Source: Trametes villosa (Eukaryota > Basidiomycota > Agaricomycetes > Polyporales > Polyporaceae). From it: 64,000 bases of DNA. Every line of letters starts with the position of its first letter. The first letter of the stretch is position 1. The position numbers were made by a program, and so were the translations under genes. The notes under the pieces were generated by a model. The model saw only the letters and a program-made list of their open reading frames with translations. It ran no database searches and had not been told where the DNA came from. The DNA lies in NCBI GenBank assembly GCA_002964805.2, contig PUDQ02000032.1, positions 620,001 to 684,000 on the forward strand. Direction: 5' to 3'. Positions 34,834-46,711 of this stretch are shown piece by piece.

Positions 34834-37104
34834 TCAGTGCAGCTTGACGTCTGTCACGTCCGCAGTGATGCGTTCTTTCTCGGATTCGGCGAAGGACCCG
34901 CTGTCCCCATCGGCGGTTGACCTCCCTCTGTCGAGGTCGTGCTGAACGGTCTGCTCGACGTCGATGGTGATTTCGACCGCCTATGCCGCAACCCGTCAGT
35001 GATGTGTGGAGGAGGCGCTATGAGCGTGCGAGCACTGTACCTTGGAATTGGCGGGCACTGAGAGCGCTCCGTGTCGCTGCTGCGCAAGTCCACCGCGTGA
35101 TCAGTACGGCCCTATCACTGCGGCGTTGTGGCGCTCACGTTGTCTCTCGAGGTGAGGCTGCTGGGAAATCGAACCGGCAAAGCATATGCTTCGACGACGT
35201 TCCCCGACCCTTGTGACTTGTTCGCCAGCGTCTTCCGAGCGTTGAGGCTACGCGAAGATGAACTTAGTGAAGCTGATGCCAGGGGTGAGTTCAGTCACGT
35301 ACCTCGCGAGGAAGGAGTTGGCGTAAACTGAAAGGATAAGTCAGAAAGATATGGTCCCTGGACAGGGAATGTCGACGCACGCTTGTTGATAGCCAAGTGC
35401 ATTCCTAGGAACGCGAAGTTGCTGCGCATGAACAGCCACTATGAGAGGGTGCTAAAATCAACATCTCGTAGACCAACTTCCGAAGTGCGCCACTGACAAA
35501 GAACAACGATAGGGACGTCGCAACACTGCATCACCGTGAGTACATGTTTCGAATAGGGAAGAAGCAGCATACCAAGTGATCATGCCGTTCTCCACGGTGT
35601 ACAGCGTCAGCACGTCAATGATATGGTTCATGCTGAGCGCGGCCCATCAGCCATCGCGTTCTGGAGCAGGATGCGCAGGGACCTACCGCGCAAACGCAGG
35701 ACGGCCTCTCCGGATGTAGTAACACATGATGATCGTGATCAAGATGTCGAGGGAAGAGGACACCGCGAGTCCGAGGGTGAATACCCACTGTCCTGACGTC
35801 AGCGCCTCTGCCAAGCGTCGTAGGAGGAACGTCTTACTGAGAACTTCGAGACGAAAAGCGGGTAGTTTCCTAGCTTGATCCTGGCAGATCGACTCAGCAA
35901 ACCTCGTGTGCGAGTCGCGACGCGAGCGGAGATAGAGCGCACATTTCCGACGTTGTTACTGCGTTCTATGGGTCAGAGAATGCATCCATACAGGGAACCC
36001 GGCACTCACCCGAAGCGGCACCTAAGAGCGGCGCACGTCAGTAAGGAATGGGGATCCTGAAAGCTCGATCCCGTGCGACTTACCGACTCTGAGGAAAGCT
36101 AGCATGACCTAAAGCACATAGTTCAGCTACCGGAGTCGTTCTGCGCCGTACAGGAAGCCTTACCAAGGGCGCCGTGATGTACAGGTTCCCTCTACTCACT
36201 GTCGGAATCGTTAGACATCGGGTCCATGCACGACGGATACTGAAGCGTGCAGCAACATACGGGAGTATATTCTTTGAATGAAGAAACTGAAGCCGTGTCA
36301 GATATTTGGCGGTCCCGAGACTGGCATACCCGACTTACCAGTGCACAATGAACGTGGTGATTGCCTGTAACGCGTAGACATCAGAACCCGGAAAGTCGGA
36401 CTGGGGTGTTACTAACCGTAAGGGCTATCGTGATCTAGCGGACGACGAGGCCAAGGTAGGGACGCAGTTGAGCTGGGAAACGGATTCTGGGATAACGCTC
36501 ACGTACCGCGATCGACCTATAGCTTCCCGTCAGCAGTGAGAGCGGTGTATGGAGCTCTCTTCGCTTACCATGCTATAGAATCCAATTGATCGAAGGCGCC
36601 ATAGTGTGCGACCAGGTTTTCCCAGTTCGCGGTGATCACCATGGAAGAGTGAAGCACGTCGAGCGTCCTACGGCGTCTCCATGAGCGTACGATCGAAGAC
36701 TTGCCGCTCGTACCACGCACCATATTGCAAGGACCTGATCAGCAAACTCATAAGTACCCGTGACCCTCGGAACCGCATAGCCACTCACCAACGCCTTGAT
36801 TCTCCGCCGATCCGTCTGGTATAGCTGGAAATACAAGGCTACTTGCATGAACACCGCGCCCGACAGGCTGCGGGGAGCAACAATCAGATCGTCATGACCA
36901 GCGCACTGACGTAGATGGCACTCACAACAACGCAATGAGACCCCCTAAAAGCACCGGCGGCGGAGAGTGGTTGAAGACAGTCGTCGCGATATCTCGAGGG
37001 GCGAGAACCGCCTGGCGCGCCAACGCGATGGGCATCACGTCTTCCGCGGGGTGCACAGGAGGCAGAACGTAGGTGGCAGGCATCCTCTGCGGCCGGTCCA
37101 ACAC
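34834..37104 (-). CDS. DUF6534 membrane protein, copy C
   Basis: This is the third paralogue, in the same orientation as copy B. It again shows the 79/14/99-nt exon series (for example 36867-36789 for the first), encoding LSGAVFMQVALYFQLYQTD, VLAIW and TLDVLHSSMVITANWENLVA. Downstream exons give WVFTLGLAVSSSLDILITII, MCYYIRR and IIDVLTLYTVENGMIT. The C-terminal exon encodes EITIDVEQTVQHDLDRGRS and ends VTDVKLH at TGA 34836-34834. The start may be 37104, or the internal ATG at 37035 (MPIALARQ). Several mid-gene exons are short and were not all joined, so integrity should be treated as probable only. Confidence 0.65.
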
Positions 37105-40100
37105 GTCGTCGGCGCAGGTCTCAGAAAACTCGACAGGAGAACGCCGCGCAATCCCCTGCCAAGCGATATATACGGCACCCCTGCCGCTCGTTCCATTGGA
37201 CGGCGAAGCGCTGTCATCCGTCCCTGCAACCGACGCGGGCTGCAGCTCGGTTCAGCTCGCACACGGCCGCGGCCGCGCACCTAATGCAGCCCGAAAACCC
37301 GGAAAGCCCAGACGAGCCGGCTCGAAACGCGTCGCAGCACCCCACCACCGACGGCCACGGATAGGGGCGCGCGCATCGCGCGGAACGCTGAGGATATGCC
37401 AGCTGACCGTCCGCGAGCGAACGATCCGCCCCGTTTGTAACCGTCCTGCCCGCATATGGGCCGCCGGAAGGCGGGAGAGCACAGCTTTAGCTCGAGTGGC
37501 GTTCTTCCTTCCGCCTGCAGGGCGGTTTGGCGTTGTTCTTCGAGGATCACCTGGACTGCGGCGAGCGGTACCGCGGGCGCTTCGTACTTGAAGCCAGTGC
37601 CAGCGCGGGCGCGATACGACCATGGATCAAAAATGCGGTTCGGGCTTCTGAACCATGCTAATAGTAGCAAAGACACGCTGACGGCGGTCTGAGCTTTATT
37701 GAAATCTTGCATGCATGCTCCCATGCCACAGAGTACTCTGAGTTCACAGCCTGGCATATTGCTCAGCATGCAGTCAGCCTCATGTTTGGGCAAAGCATAG
37801 AGTGAATGAACTGTACCGACCATTATGTACAGGCCGGGCGAGCTACAGTCAAAGTTCAGTTCTGCAAGGAACGTTGGATAAGCGTAGGTTCTAGGGAACA
37901 TGCAAACTCACCTCCGTACCGTCATGGGAAGACCTCAGCACGAACTGCCCTGTTCGAACAAGAACTCTACGCCTGAGCGACTGAACCATGATGCGCACTA
38001 CGTACCGGTGCAATGTGCCACATCATAGCGCGAAGCTCTAACGCCTCCCATCATGCCCGAGACACCCGTATACTTGACCTTGAAGGAGCGGGCGGCGGCA
38101 ATTAGAAGGCAAATATGCCCCATGAGCGCGCACGTGGAGTTTGTATCACGGCGTAAACCCATACTGGCGGTGCCTCCTGCGCGATATAGCAACGTGGGGG
38201 CCGTGACGCCGAACGATAAAGTCACAGTTGACGCCAGTGTAGGACCTATGAGGTAGCGAAGTTGGAATGTTACAATGACGTCCAGGCAGCTGCAATCCTC
38301 GAAGGGAGGCCTACAGGCCGTAATAGCGCTACGCCGGGGCATAGCTTGAATTTGCCTGGCATTCTCCGAGCGGCTGGGCTGGCAATGATCCTGTTCAGGC
38401 CGCGGGGGACTTCCAACAGTGGTCATCTCGGAGGCGTCGGAACGGAGAAGCGTCTATGGTGTTTGCGAATTCCGTGAGCTAAGAACAGGCTTAGCGAAAT
38501 ACAGATAGAAGACCTTCTCACCCTCGGGTGCACGATTACGCCGTGCGCAAAGCTTACTCCAGCGAAGCGGGAAGCACTCGTCACCTGGACCAGCAAGGAA
38601 GGCCCGTTCCAACGTGCCCAGACGCAGCATTGAATTGCTCACCATAACGAGTTATAACCGCTGTTCTCTCTTGTTCTGGGAGGTACCCATTGCCGCCGTA
38701 GCCGGTGTCGGACCCAGCCGTTTCGAAGACGTACTCGGCACCCGCTGCGCGTCACATTCATTCGGAGGGAGACGACGACCCTGTGAAATGCCCGCGCGAG
38801 ATTACAACGATCAGCGACCGTCCGTCCATTTAGCAATGATGCGCCGCCGATGCCCCGTACGCCACGGACGTGGTCATCGGGATCCCGCGATCGTCCTGCC
38901 CCCGCGGGTGCCTGTTTGCATGTTCCGTTCATCGTGGACGTCAGCCCAAGGGTGCATGGCAGTACATAGAGCTGGACACATACCGAACAGGGCCCCACAC
39001 CACTATCAAATTGATCCCGGGGAGGAGGGGGAGGCGTATGATCGTGGTGTCCGCGAGGGCTGGGGAACTCTGTAAAGCAGCCACCATCGGCACGCCGCGA
39101 TCTGTGTCACAAACGCCCTCTTAGCAGCGGCGCACTGACATCGAAGCACGCCGGACAGCGCGTACCCACAGCCGTTCCGATCCAGTATCGGACGTGACGG
39201 GGCGGTAGTGGGAACCCGCCGACCCATGACGAGCGCGCGGCAGCCGTGCGCAAACGTCCGATGCCGCCTAAGCTCTGCCCAGCACGCCGCCATGGCGGAG
39301 ATGGAAGGAAGAGAAGCCCGGGGCGAGGCGCGCGGGGGCGCGGGCGCAATAGCAGAGTTTACATGCTTACAGCACCGCTCGCTGATCGGACGTCGCTGGC
39401 GCCAGGTCAGCGGCGCAGCCGCGTGGAGATTGGTCGGCGAGGAACGCAGGGGAGGGCAGCTTCAGGAACCGAAGTGTTCGCTTGAGTTTGCCCACGGGAG
39501 CTCGGACGGCCTCCGCGAAAGGACCCGGGCTGATTTCGCCATAACAAGCTCGGCGACGTATCGTGTGGCGAACTGAATACTGAGCCCTTGTGGGACATTT
39601 CTTGGGCTTCTCGGGTTCGCACGCCCTACGCAGATCCGGAGCCTGGGTGTACCGCGGGCTAGAACGGCGCCCGAAAGATATAGTGTCATGCTAACAAGCG
39701 AAGGCAATTCGCTCACTGTATACTGAATTCAGATGCATCTTGGGCTGAAGTATATGTGAATGGTCTGGCGAGCTGGAATCGAGCTTGAGAACTGTGGCAC
39801 GAGCTTCCAAAATAGAGTCCACGCCTTACACCGATCTGATCCTTCCAAGGAGTGAATAATGAGGGCCTAGAACCGAGCTCTATGCGAACTAGTCACCGAT
39901 GAACATATTCAATGCGCCAGATGAATGAATTTATATACTCACAAGAGGGCGTGGCACAAGAGTGGGGCGGGAATCACTCAACGGTTGGAACGCGACGATC
40001 CCGCGGAGCTGCATGGTACAAACAGGTCGGCGTAAGTGAATACTCAGACGACCGGGTAAGGGAACCTACGTGGGCTGGTTGCCAGTGTAGCCCGACGATC

Positions 40101-41197
40101 CCCCAGGAATCCTGGAAATCCGACTCATGTGCGAAGAATTGGGATATAACATGTTACTGCCCAAAGTTTGTTCGCTTCGGGGCTGCCATACAATGCATGC
40201 GCTGGCTCCACGCCGTAGCCACCGCTCAATGGACGACCCTGCACTCGGTATAGCACCGGCGAGCATCCGAAGCAGGCGCGGGAATAGCAGACGGCGCGGA
40301 GCCTTCTGGCATGCGGTAATGGCCTGTCTGAAACTGCATATACGCGCCGCGGCAGCCGGTCTCGGAAAGTCTGGCAAGCCCCAGGACACCGGACGCAGGG
40401 TCCTGTCATGGACCGTTTAGTTGGATAGGATACGGCATTCAGCATTGCGCGCCATGGCCCTTCGCGTCTTCGCCTTCGCGCGCTGCACATAAGGGCCGCA
40501 ATGATCAGCCACCGAAAGGGTGGCGTGGGCTGACCGGCCTCATCGAGGGATAGGCCTCCGATGGAAGTCCTGTATCCCGCGTCCATGGGGCATCCTGTGG
40601 GTAGAACCGCGAAGTGAACGGAAATAGTCACAGAAGCACCCGCGGGCCTGACCTACCCTCGCCGATCGCCCCCGTCCCTCGCACACGGCCCACCAACGAG
40701 GACCCGGATCCTCGCACTTCCAGCACACGCAATCCGGGCACGAGCAGGACATACGCGCGCAGGGCGTGCCGCCGGGTCGTCCGTCCGGGTCCCGAGGACG
40801 CCATGGGCGCGCGCGTGAGACGGTCCCCAAGGGCGTGGGCCGCGCTTCCGGCCATGTTCCATGCCGCTTCCGTCAAAGTCAATGTGCAGAAGGGCTCGGA
40901 AACTTTGGGCCCTGTGAAATCCGTCAAACTGACGCCATCACGGGATAGAAGGACAGCCTGCTGACCGCACTCAATATGGATTCTGTTGCTCACCGTAATC
41001 GCCGGGCCCTTCCTTCTAAGCGTGGTGATTTATGTGTGCGAGGCCTTAGAGGCCAAAGCGTGTATGTATGCAAGGAACGGCGACCGCAAATCCCGGAAAC
41101 CAGTATACGCCGGGCGTCCGCCGGCCGAAAATGAGCATCACCGCCAACGGAATGAGAACCTGAAGCATGCTCAGATAGATTGTCATCCGGTAGGCAT
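37105..41197. other. Unresolved region between the DUF6534 array and ClpP
   Basis: About 4.1 kb with no secure gene. On the minus strand, hydrophobic stretches occur at 38000-38430 (DVIVTFQLRYLIGPTLASTV; CALMGHICLLIAAARSFK) and 37640-37700 (TAVSVSLLLLAWFRS). A frame GEKVFYLYFAK lies near 38490. Together these could be exons of another membrane protein or its remains. I could not connect them in a consistent phase. Minus-strand frames at 40125-40631 and 40628-40993 are unrecognised. Confidence 0.35.
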
Positions 41198-42300
41198 CTA
41201 GACGCTTTCTGTCGCCGGACGCTTCTCCAGGACTCTGTCTACTATGCCAAACTGCAATGCTTCTTGAGCTAGTGCGTACACATAATATCAGCATATGACA
41301 AGCATCCACGTAGCCGCTAGGGAACTCACCCGTCATGAAGTAATCCCTCTCTAGCGCTTTCTCTGTTCCGAAAGGCACATCAGGGGACGCCAGCATACAG
41401 CATATATAGTGACGTACGGAAGCGGTCCACGCCGTCTTGAACGCTTTCGCCTTCGTGGGAGCAGTGCTTCTGGTAGATGCCTGTGAGCACCTCCCGCACT
41501 CGAAGGATCTCCTTTGCGTGTATCGCAATATCTGACGCCTGACCCGAGGCGCCGCCCGATGGTTCTGCATTCACCACAGGTTATATGCTGCTCAGCAGCC
41601 TTTCCAAGCCTGCAATATGCCAAGTACGCACGATGAATCATGATACTTGAGTTTGGTAGTGCGTGTCGCTTTCCCTTCTCGCCTGCTGCTAGCAGAAGTG
41701 ATCCCATGGAGCATGCTTGACCGACACAGTAGGTGTGTATAGGTGATGAGACGTATTGCATCTGCATCAAGGGCTTCATACGCAGGTCTGGTGCAATTTG
41801 GGAGGAGCACCTACGGTATCGTATATCGCAAGACCGGCAGTTACGCTGCCCCCTGGAGAGTTGATGTAAACGTGGATAGGTTTGGAGGTCTCCTCAGCCT
41901 CCAGGAAGAGTAACTGGGCCACTACAAGTGCGGAGTCGTTGTCCATAATCTCGTGAATGTTGAAAGCACTGTTTACGAAATAAACGGCTCACTCACTGGT
42001 CCGTAAAGCATGATCACTCGCTCCCGGAGTAACCGCGAGAATATGTCATAACTCCGCTCCCCCCGGCCCTGCGAAACGGTTCAGACACGGGCCTCACCAA
42101 TACACGCAGTTTTGACAGACGGTCTGCTCAATAACGATGGGGACAAGGTTGGCAGTGACCGGGTGCGCATGGCCATGCAGTCCACCCCACTTTCCTGCGA
42201 GTGGATGGAGACGGCGCGCATGCCTGGCGATCGACGGAGCTCCCTGCTTCAAGGATCGCGAGAGGTCCCTCAAACAAGCGTGTTTCATAGCAAAAGTCAT
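41198..42300 (-). CDS. CLPP: Mitochondrial ClpP peptidase subunit
   Basis: This is the proteolytic subunit of the ClpXP protease in the mitochondrial matrix. Seven exons (42300-42121, 42068-41997, 41949-41815, 41761-41632, 41564-41418, 41362-41330, 41268-41198) give 255 residues. The first ~48 residues are Arg/His-rich and lack acidic clusters, as expected of a matrix presequence. The mature part starts [20 protein letters not shown]. The catalytic triad is visible: Ser147 in GQACSMGS, His172 in IMIHQPSGG and Asp228 in ERDYFMT. The oligomer motif [20 protein letters not shown] is intact. Between KHCS and the Asp there are about seven extra residues compared with the bacterial and human proteins as remembered. 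The gene is divergent from Brl1/Brr6. Yeasts such as Saccharomyces lack ClpP, but many filamentous fungi retain it. Confidence 0.93.
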
Positions 42301-42661
42301 GTCTGTTGCGAAGCTTTAGCAAGACTGGTAGCGGGAGGAGAAGGCAGAGACCAAGCTCAGAGCGACCCTCGACAGCCCTCGACGCACGCGACTTGCTTTC
42401 GCGCCCAGTAAGCGCTCATACGTGCGCCGCGTTCACGTGATCCACGCGTTTGCGCGCTACGGCGCTGGGCAAGCCACGCCAGTCGAGCCTTTGCCTGCCG
42501 AGCTCTCTTTCGCTCTCCTCCACCACGGTGTGCCGGCTTACTGCCCACTCTACGACCCGCACATACTCCTGCGTTGTACACTCTGCAAACACGCTACCTT
42601 ACGCACTCAACGAATCGACATGACACACCGACTGCGCCCAGACAGGTCCACGGAGACCCCG
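42301..42661. promoter_or_regulatory. Bidirectional promoter, ClpP / Brl1-Brr6
   Basis: The 361 bp between the two divergent start codons must hold both promoters. No TATA box is evident. The + side is CT-rich just before the Brl1 start. Confidence 0.6.
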
Positions 42662-44099
42662 ATGGACTTCGAGTTTACGTCTCGGCCGAGCAGCAACACG
42701 AAACCTGTATGGGCGACTCCGAGTCAAGACCCACATACACCGAGAAAACGTGAGCCAACCCGCTGTGCTTGGATTCGCGGTTTCTGCGCGTCCAAGCCAC
42801 GCCGGCCATATGCTCATGCAGAAGCGCTTCGCTTCTTCGCCGGCCCACCTTGTTGACGCGCCTGCTCACGCCTTTCGCAGGTACTATCACGGATGTCAAC
42901 CCTTCGACACCAGCATTCCCCGGTACACCTGGTACACCTGGCACCTCGTCGTGGCCCACCTTCGGCCAGCACAACAATGTTCCTTTCCTCTTCCAAGAGC
43001 CTGTCCCGCAAACCCCACACTCACCCGCATGGGCACCCCCACCCAACTTCTCCCCGGAGAAAGCATTCCCGGAGCTCAAGGATATTGACATGTCCGAGCC
43101 TGTATCTCCAGAGAAGGAGAAGGAAAAGGAGGGCGACGGTGAGCGGTCCCTCGCTGTGGGCGCATTGCGGAGGGTCTTCAAGAAGCGGAAGGCTCGTGGG
43201 CGGAGCCAGCTCGGGAGTCGTCGTGCGAGAGTCGACGACGATGACAGTGCAGTGGAGGAGAGCGGCGAGGAAGATGAAGGGTATGGCGCCGTCGCTCAGA
43301 AGACGTCAAACCACTACACGCTGAACCTCGCGGGTCCCGCCGTCCCGCAATCCGACACGCCGTATCGGCTCCTCGGGTACGTCCTCCTCCAGCCCCATCC
43401 TGCTGCGCCCCAATACCAACGTACACGCGCCCGCGCAGCTACGTGCAAGTGCTCTTCAACGCGTCGCTCGCGGCGATCTTCATCTACCTCGTACTCCAGT
43501 TCATCTTCACCGTGCAGCACGACGTCGAGCACCGCGTCGCGGAGTACTCGATGGACGCCGTGCAGGAGATCGCGCACTGCGCGCTGATGCACAAGACGAA
43601 CCTCTGCGCGCAGAACGCGGTGCCCGCGATGGCGCACCAGTGCGCGTCGTGGGAGACGTGCATGAACCGCGACCCGTCCAAGATCGGGCGCGCGCGCATC
43701 AGCGTCGAGGTCCTCGGCGAGGTGCTCAATTCGTTTGTTGAGCCAATCAGCTGGAAGGCACTCGTAAGTTCCTGCGAACCATTATAGCGTCTCGTCGATG
43801 TGCTGACGTGCGTGCGCGCGTAGATCTTCACAGTGGTCTCCCTCGCCTTCTTCACGATCTTCGTCAACTCGCTCCTTATGCTGTTCCGCTCGCGAGTCAA
43901 CCCTGCCACGCACCTCGCCCCTTCGCACGTTCCGCCCTACTCCATAGCCCCGGCGGTACCATTCCCTGGACCTCATGGGTACCTCCCTCCCGCACATGAG
44001 TGGGGCGCGAAGGGCTGGAGGAGCGGAGGCGACGACTCCGAGGAGCTCGCGCATCGGCGCCGGCGACTGGAGGATGGCCAGGCCGCGAAGGTTAGGTAG
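42662..44099 (+). CDS. BRL1/BRR6: Brl1/Brr6 family nuclear-envelope protein
   Basis: This is an inner nuclear membrane/ER protein needed for nuclear pore complex assembly and membrane lipid balance in yeasts. Four exons (42662-42749, 42881-43376, 43439-43763, 43824-44099) give 394 residues. The N-terminal ~225 residues are disordered (PSTPAFPGTPGTPGTSS; acidic/basic stretches). The Brl1/Brr6 core follows. It has helix 1 LFNASLAAIFIYLVLQFIFT, then the lumenal segment with the four conserved cysteines (AHCALMHKTNLC and HQCASWETCM), then PSKIGRARISVEVLGEVLNS and helix 2 IFTVVSLAFFTIFVNSLLML. The tail is basic and ends QAAKVR. An ATG-initiated reading through intron 1 exists, but it lacks the spliced N-terminus that matches the family's low-complexity start. 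Confidence 0.9.
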
Positions 44100-46711
44100 A
44101 CGTTGCTTGTGGACGTTGCCCGGTCACGCAGAGGGGCCCCGGCTGGAGCGAGGGAGGTAGGATTATTGTGAATAACTATGGATATGATACAACATCGACC
44201 AAAAGCGCACTCCTCTCATCATGCATCGCTAATCTACCTATACTGCATATTGAATGTTTCACAGCAACCCACGATTAGTACATAGGTGAGTGGCGTTTCC
44301 GCCCCACCCTCAAGGCCGTCCCTGATGTCGCCGCATTTGCTTTGCAGGACAGTATGATATATCTGTGTTCTGTACCCACGTCTCGAAAATGCACACGCCG
44401 CGACTCAGCTCGACTCGCGTCGCCCTTGAAGCTTGTCAGTGTGTTCTCCTGGCATCCCCGCCCCCCGATGCGTGTGCGCGCGGCCCTGTCCCTGGCCCTC
44501 GCCTTCGCGCGCATCTTCGCTCACATACCCACACCAATCCTGGACGGCCGCGCCAAGCCGACCGAGGTCATATAGCCTCTTAGGACACCGGTGTTCACAT
44601 TCTGGGCGATACGACGCCTCGGCGTGTGCCTCCAGAAGCGGCCCCGGTGAGCTCCAAGCTATTGCTGGTACGTGCGAGCATTCGCGCGCCCTGTGTTCGG
44701 GAGCGCACTCGCACCCTCGCTCGCGTCCTCGCGAGGCACGGTATACTCAGCGTGGATGCAAACGGCGAACAGAGAGAAGCCAGGTACAGCGCACTGGATT
44801 CATCCTTGGCCGTGAGTGCCATGCCTCGGTAGCTTGTGCGGCCCCGTCCTAACCAGGGTCTCGTAGCTGCCGCGTACTACAACCGGGCGGCGCGCGGGCG
44901 CTGCGCGGAGTTCACAGCCGAGTTTCGCTGTATGCCCACTTGCTTGGACCCCTGCGCGAGTTCCCGGTACAGGGCCCGACGTACTCCCTGCGAACCGACC
45001 CCACCAGAACGCCACAATGCTCGTCCTCGGCGGGAAAGCCCGAGACGGTGAATGCCCGTTGAGGCCGTCACGCTCTCGGATGTTTCGCGGATGGCCCCCG
45101 AGTCTCGTCTCACGAGTGCATTGGCCGGTTGTACCTCGGTGCCGCACTATGATCTTTGGGTTCCAACAGTTTTGGAATACGGGCGCGTACGACGTGTGAA
45201 GGCATTCGTCGCCGAGAGAGAACTCCGGCAGAGTTGGTCGATTCACGCTTGACCTGCCGTGCAAGTCGTAGGTGCATTCCGGCCGAGTTCCTCTACAACC
45301 CGCGCAACTAGGGTTCCGTCGGCACGTCTTCGCCCTGTATTCCCGATGGCCGGAACTCACATGACCGCTGCCATCGAGGTTCCGCCCTAGGGCTGTCCAG
45401 CCAAGAAGAAGGTACTGCCCATTCCATTCGTGTCATGTCTGCGCCCACACCACTGATACGCCCCAGCCCACCGCAGGGGTACTCGAACCTAAGGCAAACG
45501 CTGGGCTTCGTCTGCTGCCCGGGCTTACACTGCCGCCGGTGGACCTACACGGACCCACTCCCCCCTCGCGCTGCACTCCGTTCGCTCATTCAAGTCACCC
45601 CTTGAGGCTCGCACGACGCGTCACCTCCCGACGAGCTATCGCATCGCATCAGACCACCCCGAGGTCACTCCATGTCCGAGTGGCTTATATAGCCCCGCCG
45701 GGGGTAGACCGGCGCCCAATGTCTCAGGCACACCGTCAAGACACCGGCACGCCCGTTGCAGGCGCGTTCCCCATCTGGCCCTCGCGCCCATTCACCTCCG
45801 CCCGCAGTAGGCTCAGCTCCGGGCCTGATGGTGTCATCGTGCGCGCCCGCGCTCAAATTCAGCGGTGCGGCTCTCACTTTTCATTTTGTAAGTGTCCCTC
45901 TGACAACCGCTTGACGCAGTTTGTGCATAAACCACAGTTTGCTTCAAGTTCGCGCCGTACCGCAACACAGTCTCTGTTTTTTTTTTTCGAAAGCCTCTGC
46001 CTCAATAACAAGCCGGATACGCTGCAGTCCATAAAGCACGCCACTGCAGCCTTTGGCGAGTCTTGCTCCTGAGACATCAAAGTGGGCGGTGCGGAAGAGC
46101 CGCAGTCCGGGGAGGCGTCGACTCCTATCCCCCGGGGTCCTCGAGGTGCCGGCTTCTTGTGATCGCTCGTTGCGCTTTGTGGGCGCTCTCCTATTTCCTC
46201 AGGCGCCGACCATCTTCTGACAGCAGCCGCCTGAAAAATGCCCGCCAACGCCAGGCTATAATGCCTCAAGTCTTGTCATGCGCCCCTGGTTAGTGTTGAC
46301 CCGGAGAGAACACGCGGAAGAGGGCAGCGATAAAAGGCGGAAAGGGACGTTTTGTGGGAGATCTGTCATGTTGTGTGCGGGGAGGCCGGGGTCCTGTGAT
46401 TTGGCCGTGCAGGACGGGCGGGGCGTCGAGCGCGTGGACTTGGTTGGGACTCGGATGATTGCGTTCACCTAACGGCGTCTTATATCCCAACACCTGCGCG
46501 GCATGCCGTCCCGCCCGCCCTCCTCCTTTTCTTCCACGACCTCCTCCTCCGCGGGAGGCCCGGTACCATCTTCGCACTCGTTTCGCCGCTTTTCTGCCTC
46601 CCTGGCGTCCTAGGCCCTCACTTGTGAGTTCTCTGCGCGTCCTGATCTGGAACGGCACGCGCTGACCTCGGTGGCAAGTGGTTTCTCGCACTTGGTTACT
46701 AGATCTGCATA
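44100..46711. other. Intergenic region
   Basis: About 2.6 kb with a few unrecognised frames (for example 44800-45360 minus and 45539-46072 plus) and an 11-nt T run at 45977-45987. It should contain the Brl1/Brr6 3' UTR and the promoter of the aspartic-protease-like gene. No gene or mobile element was supported. Confidence 0.5.
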
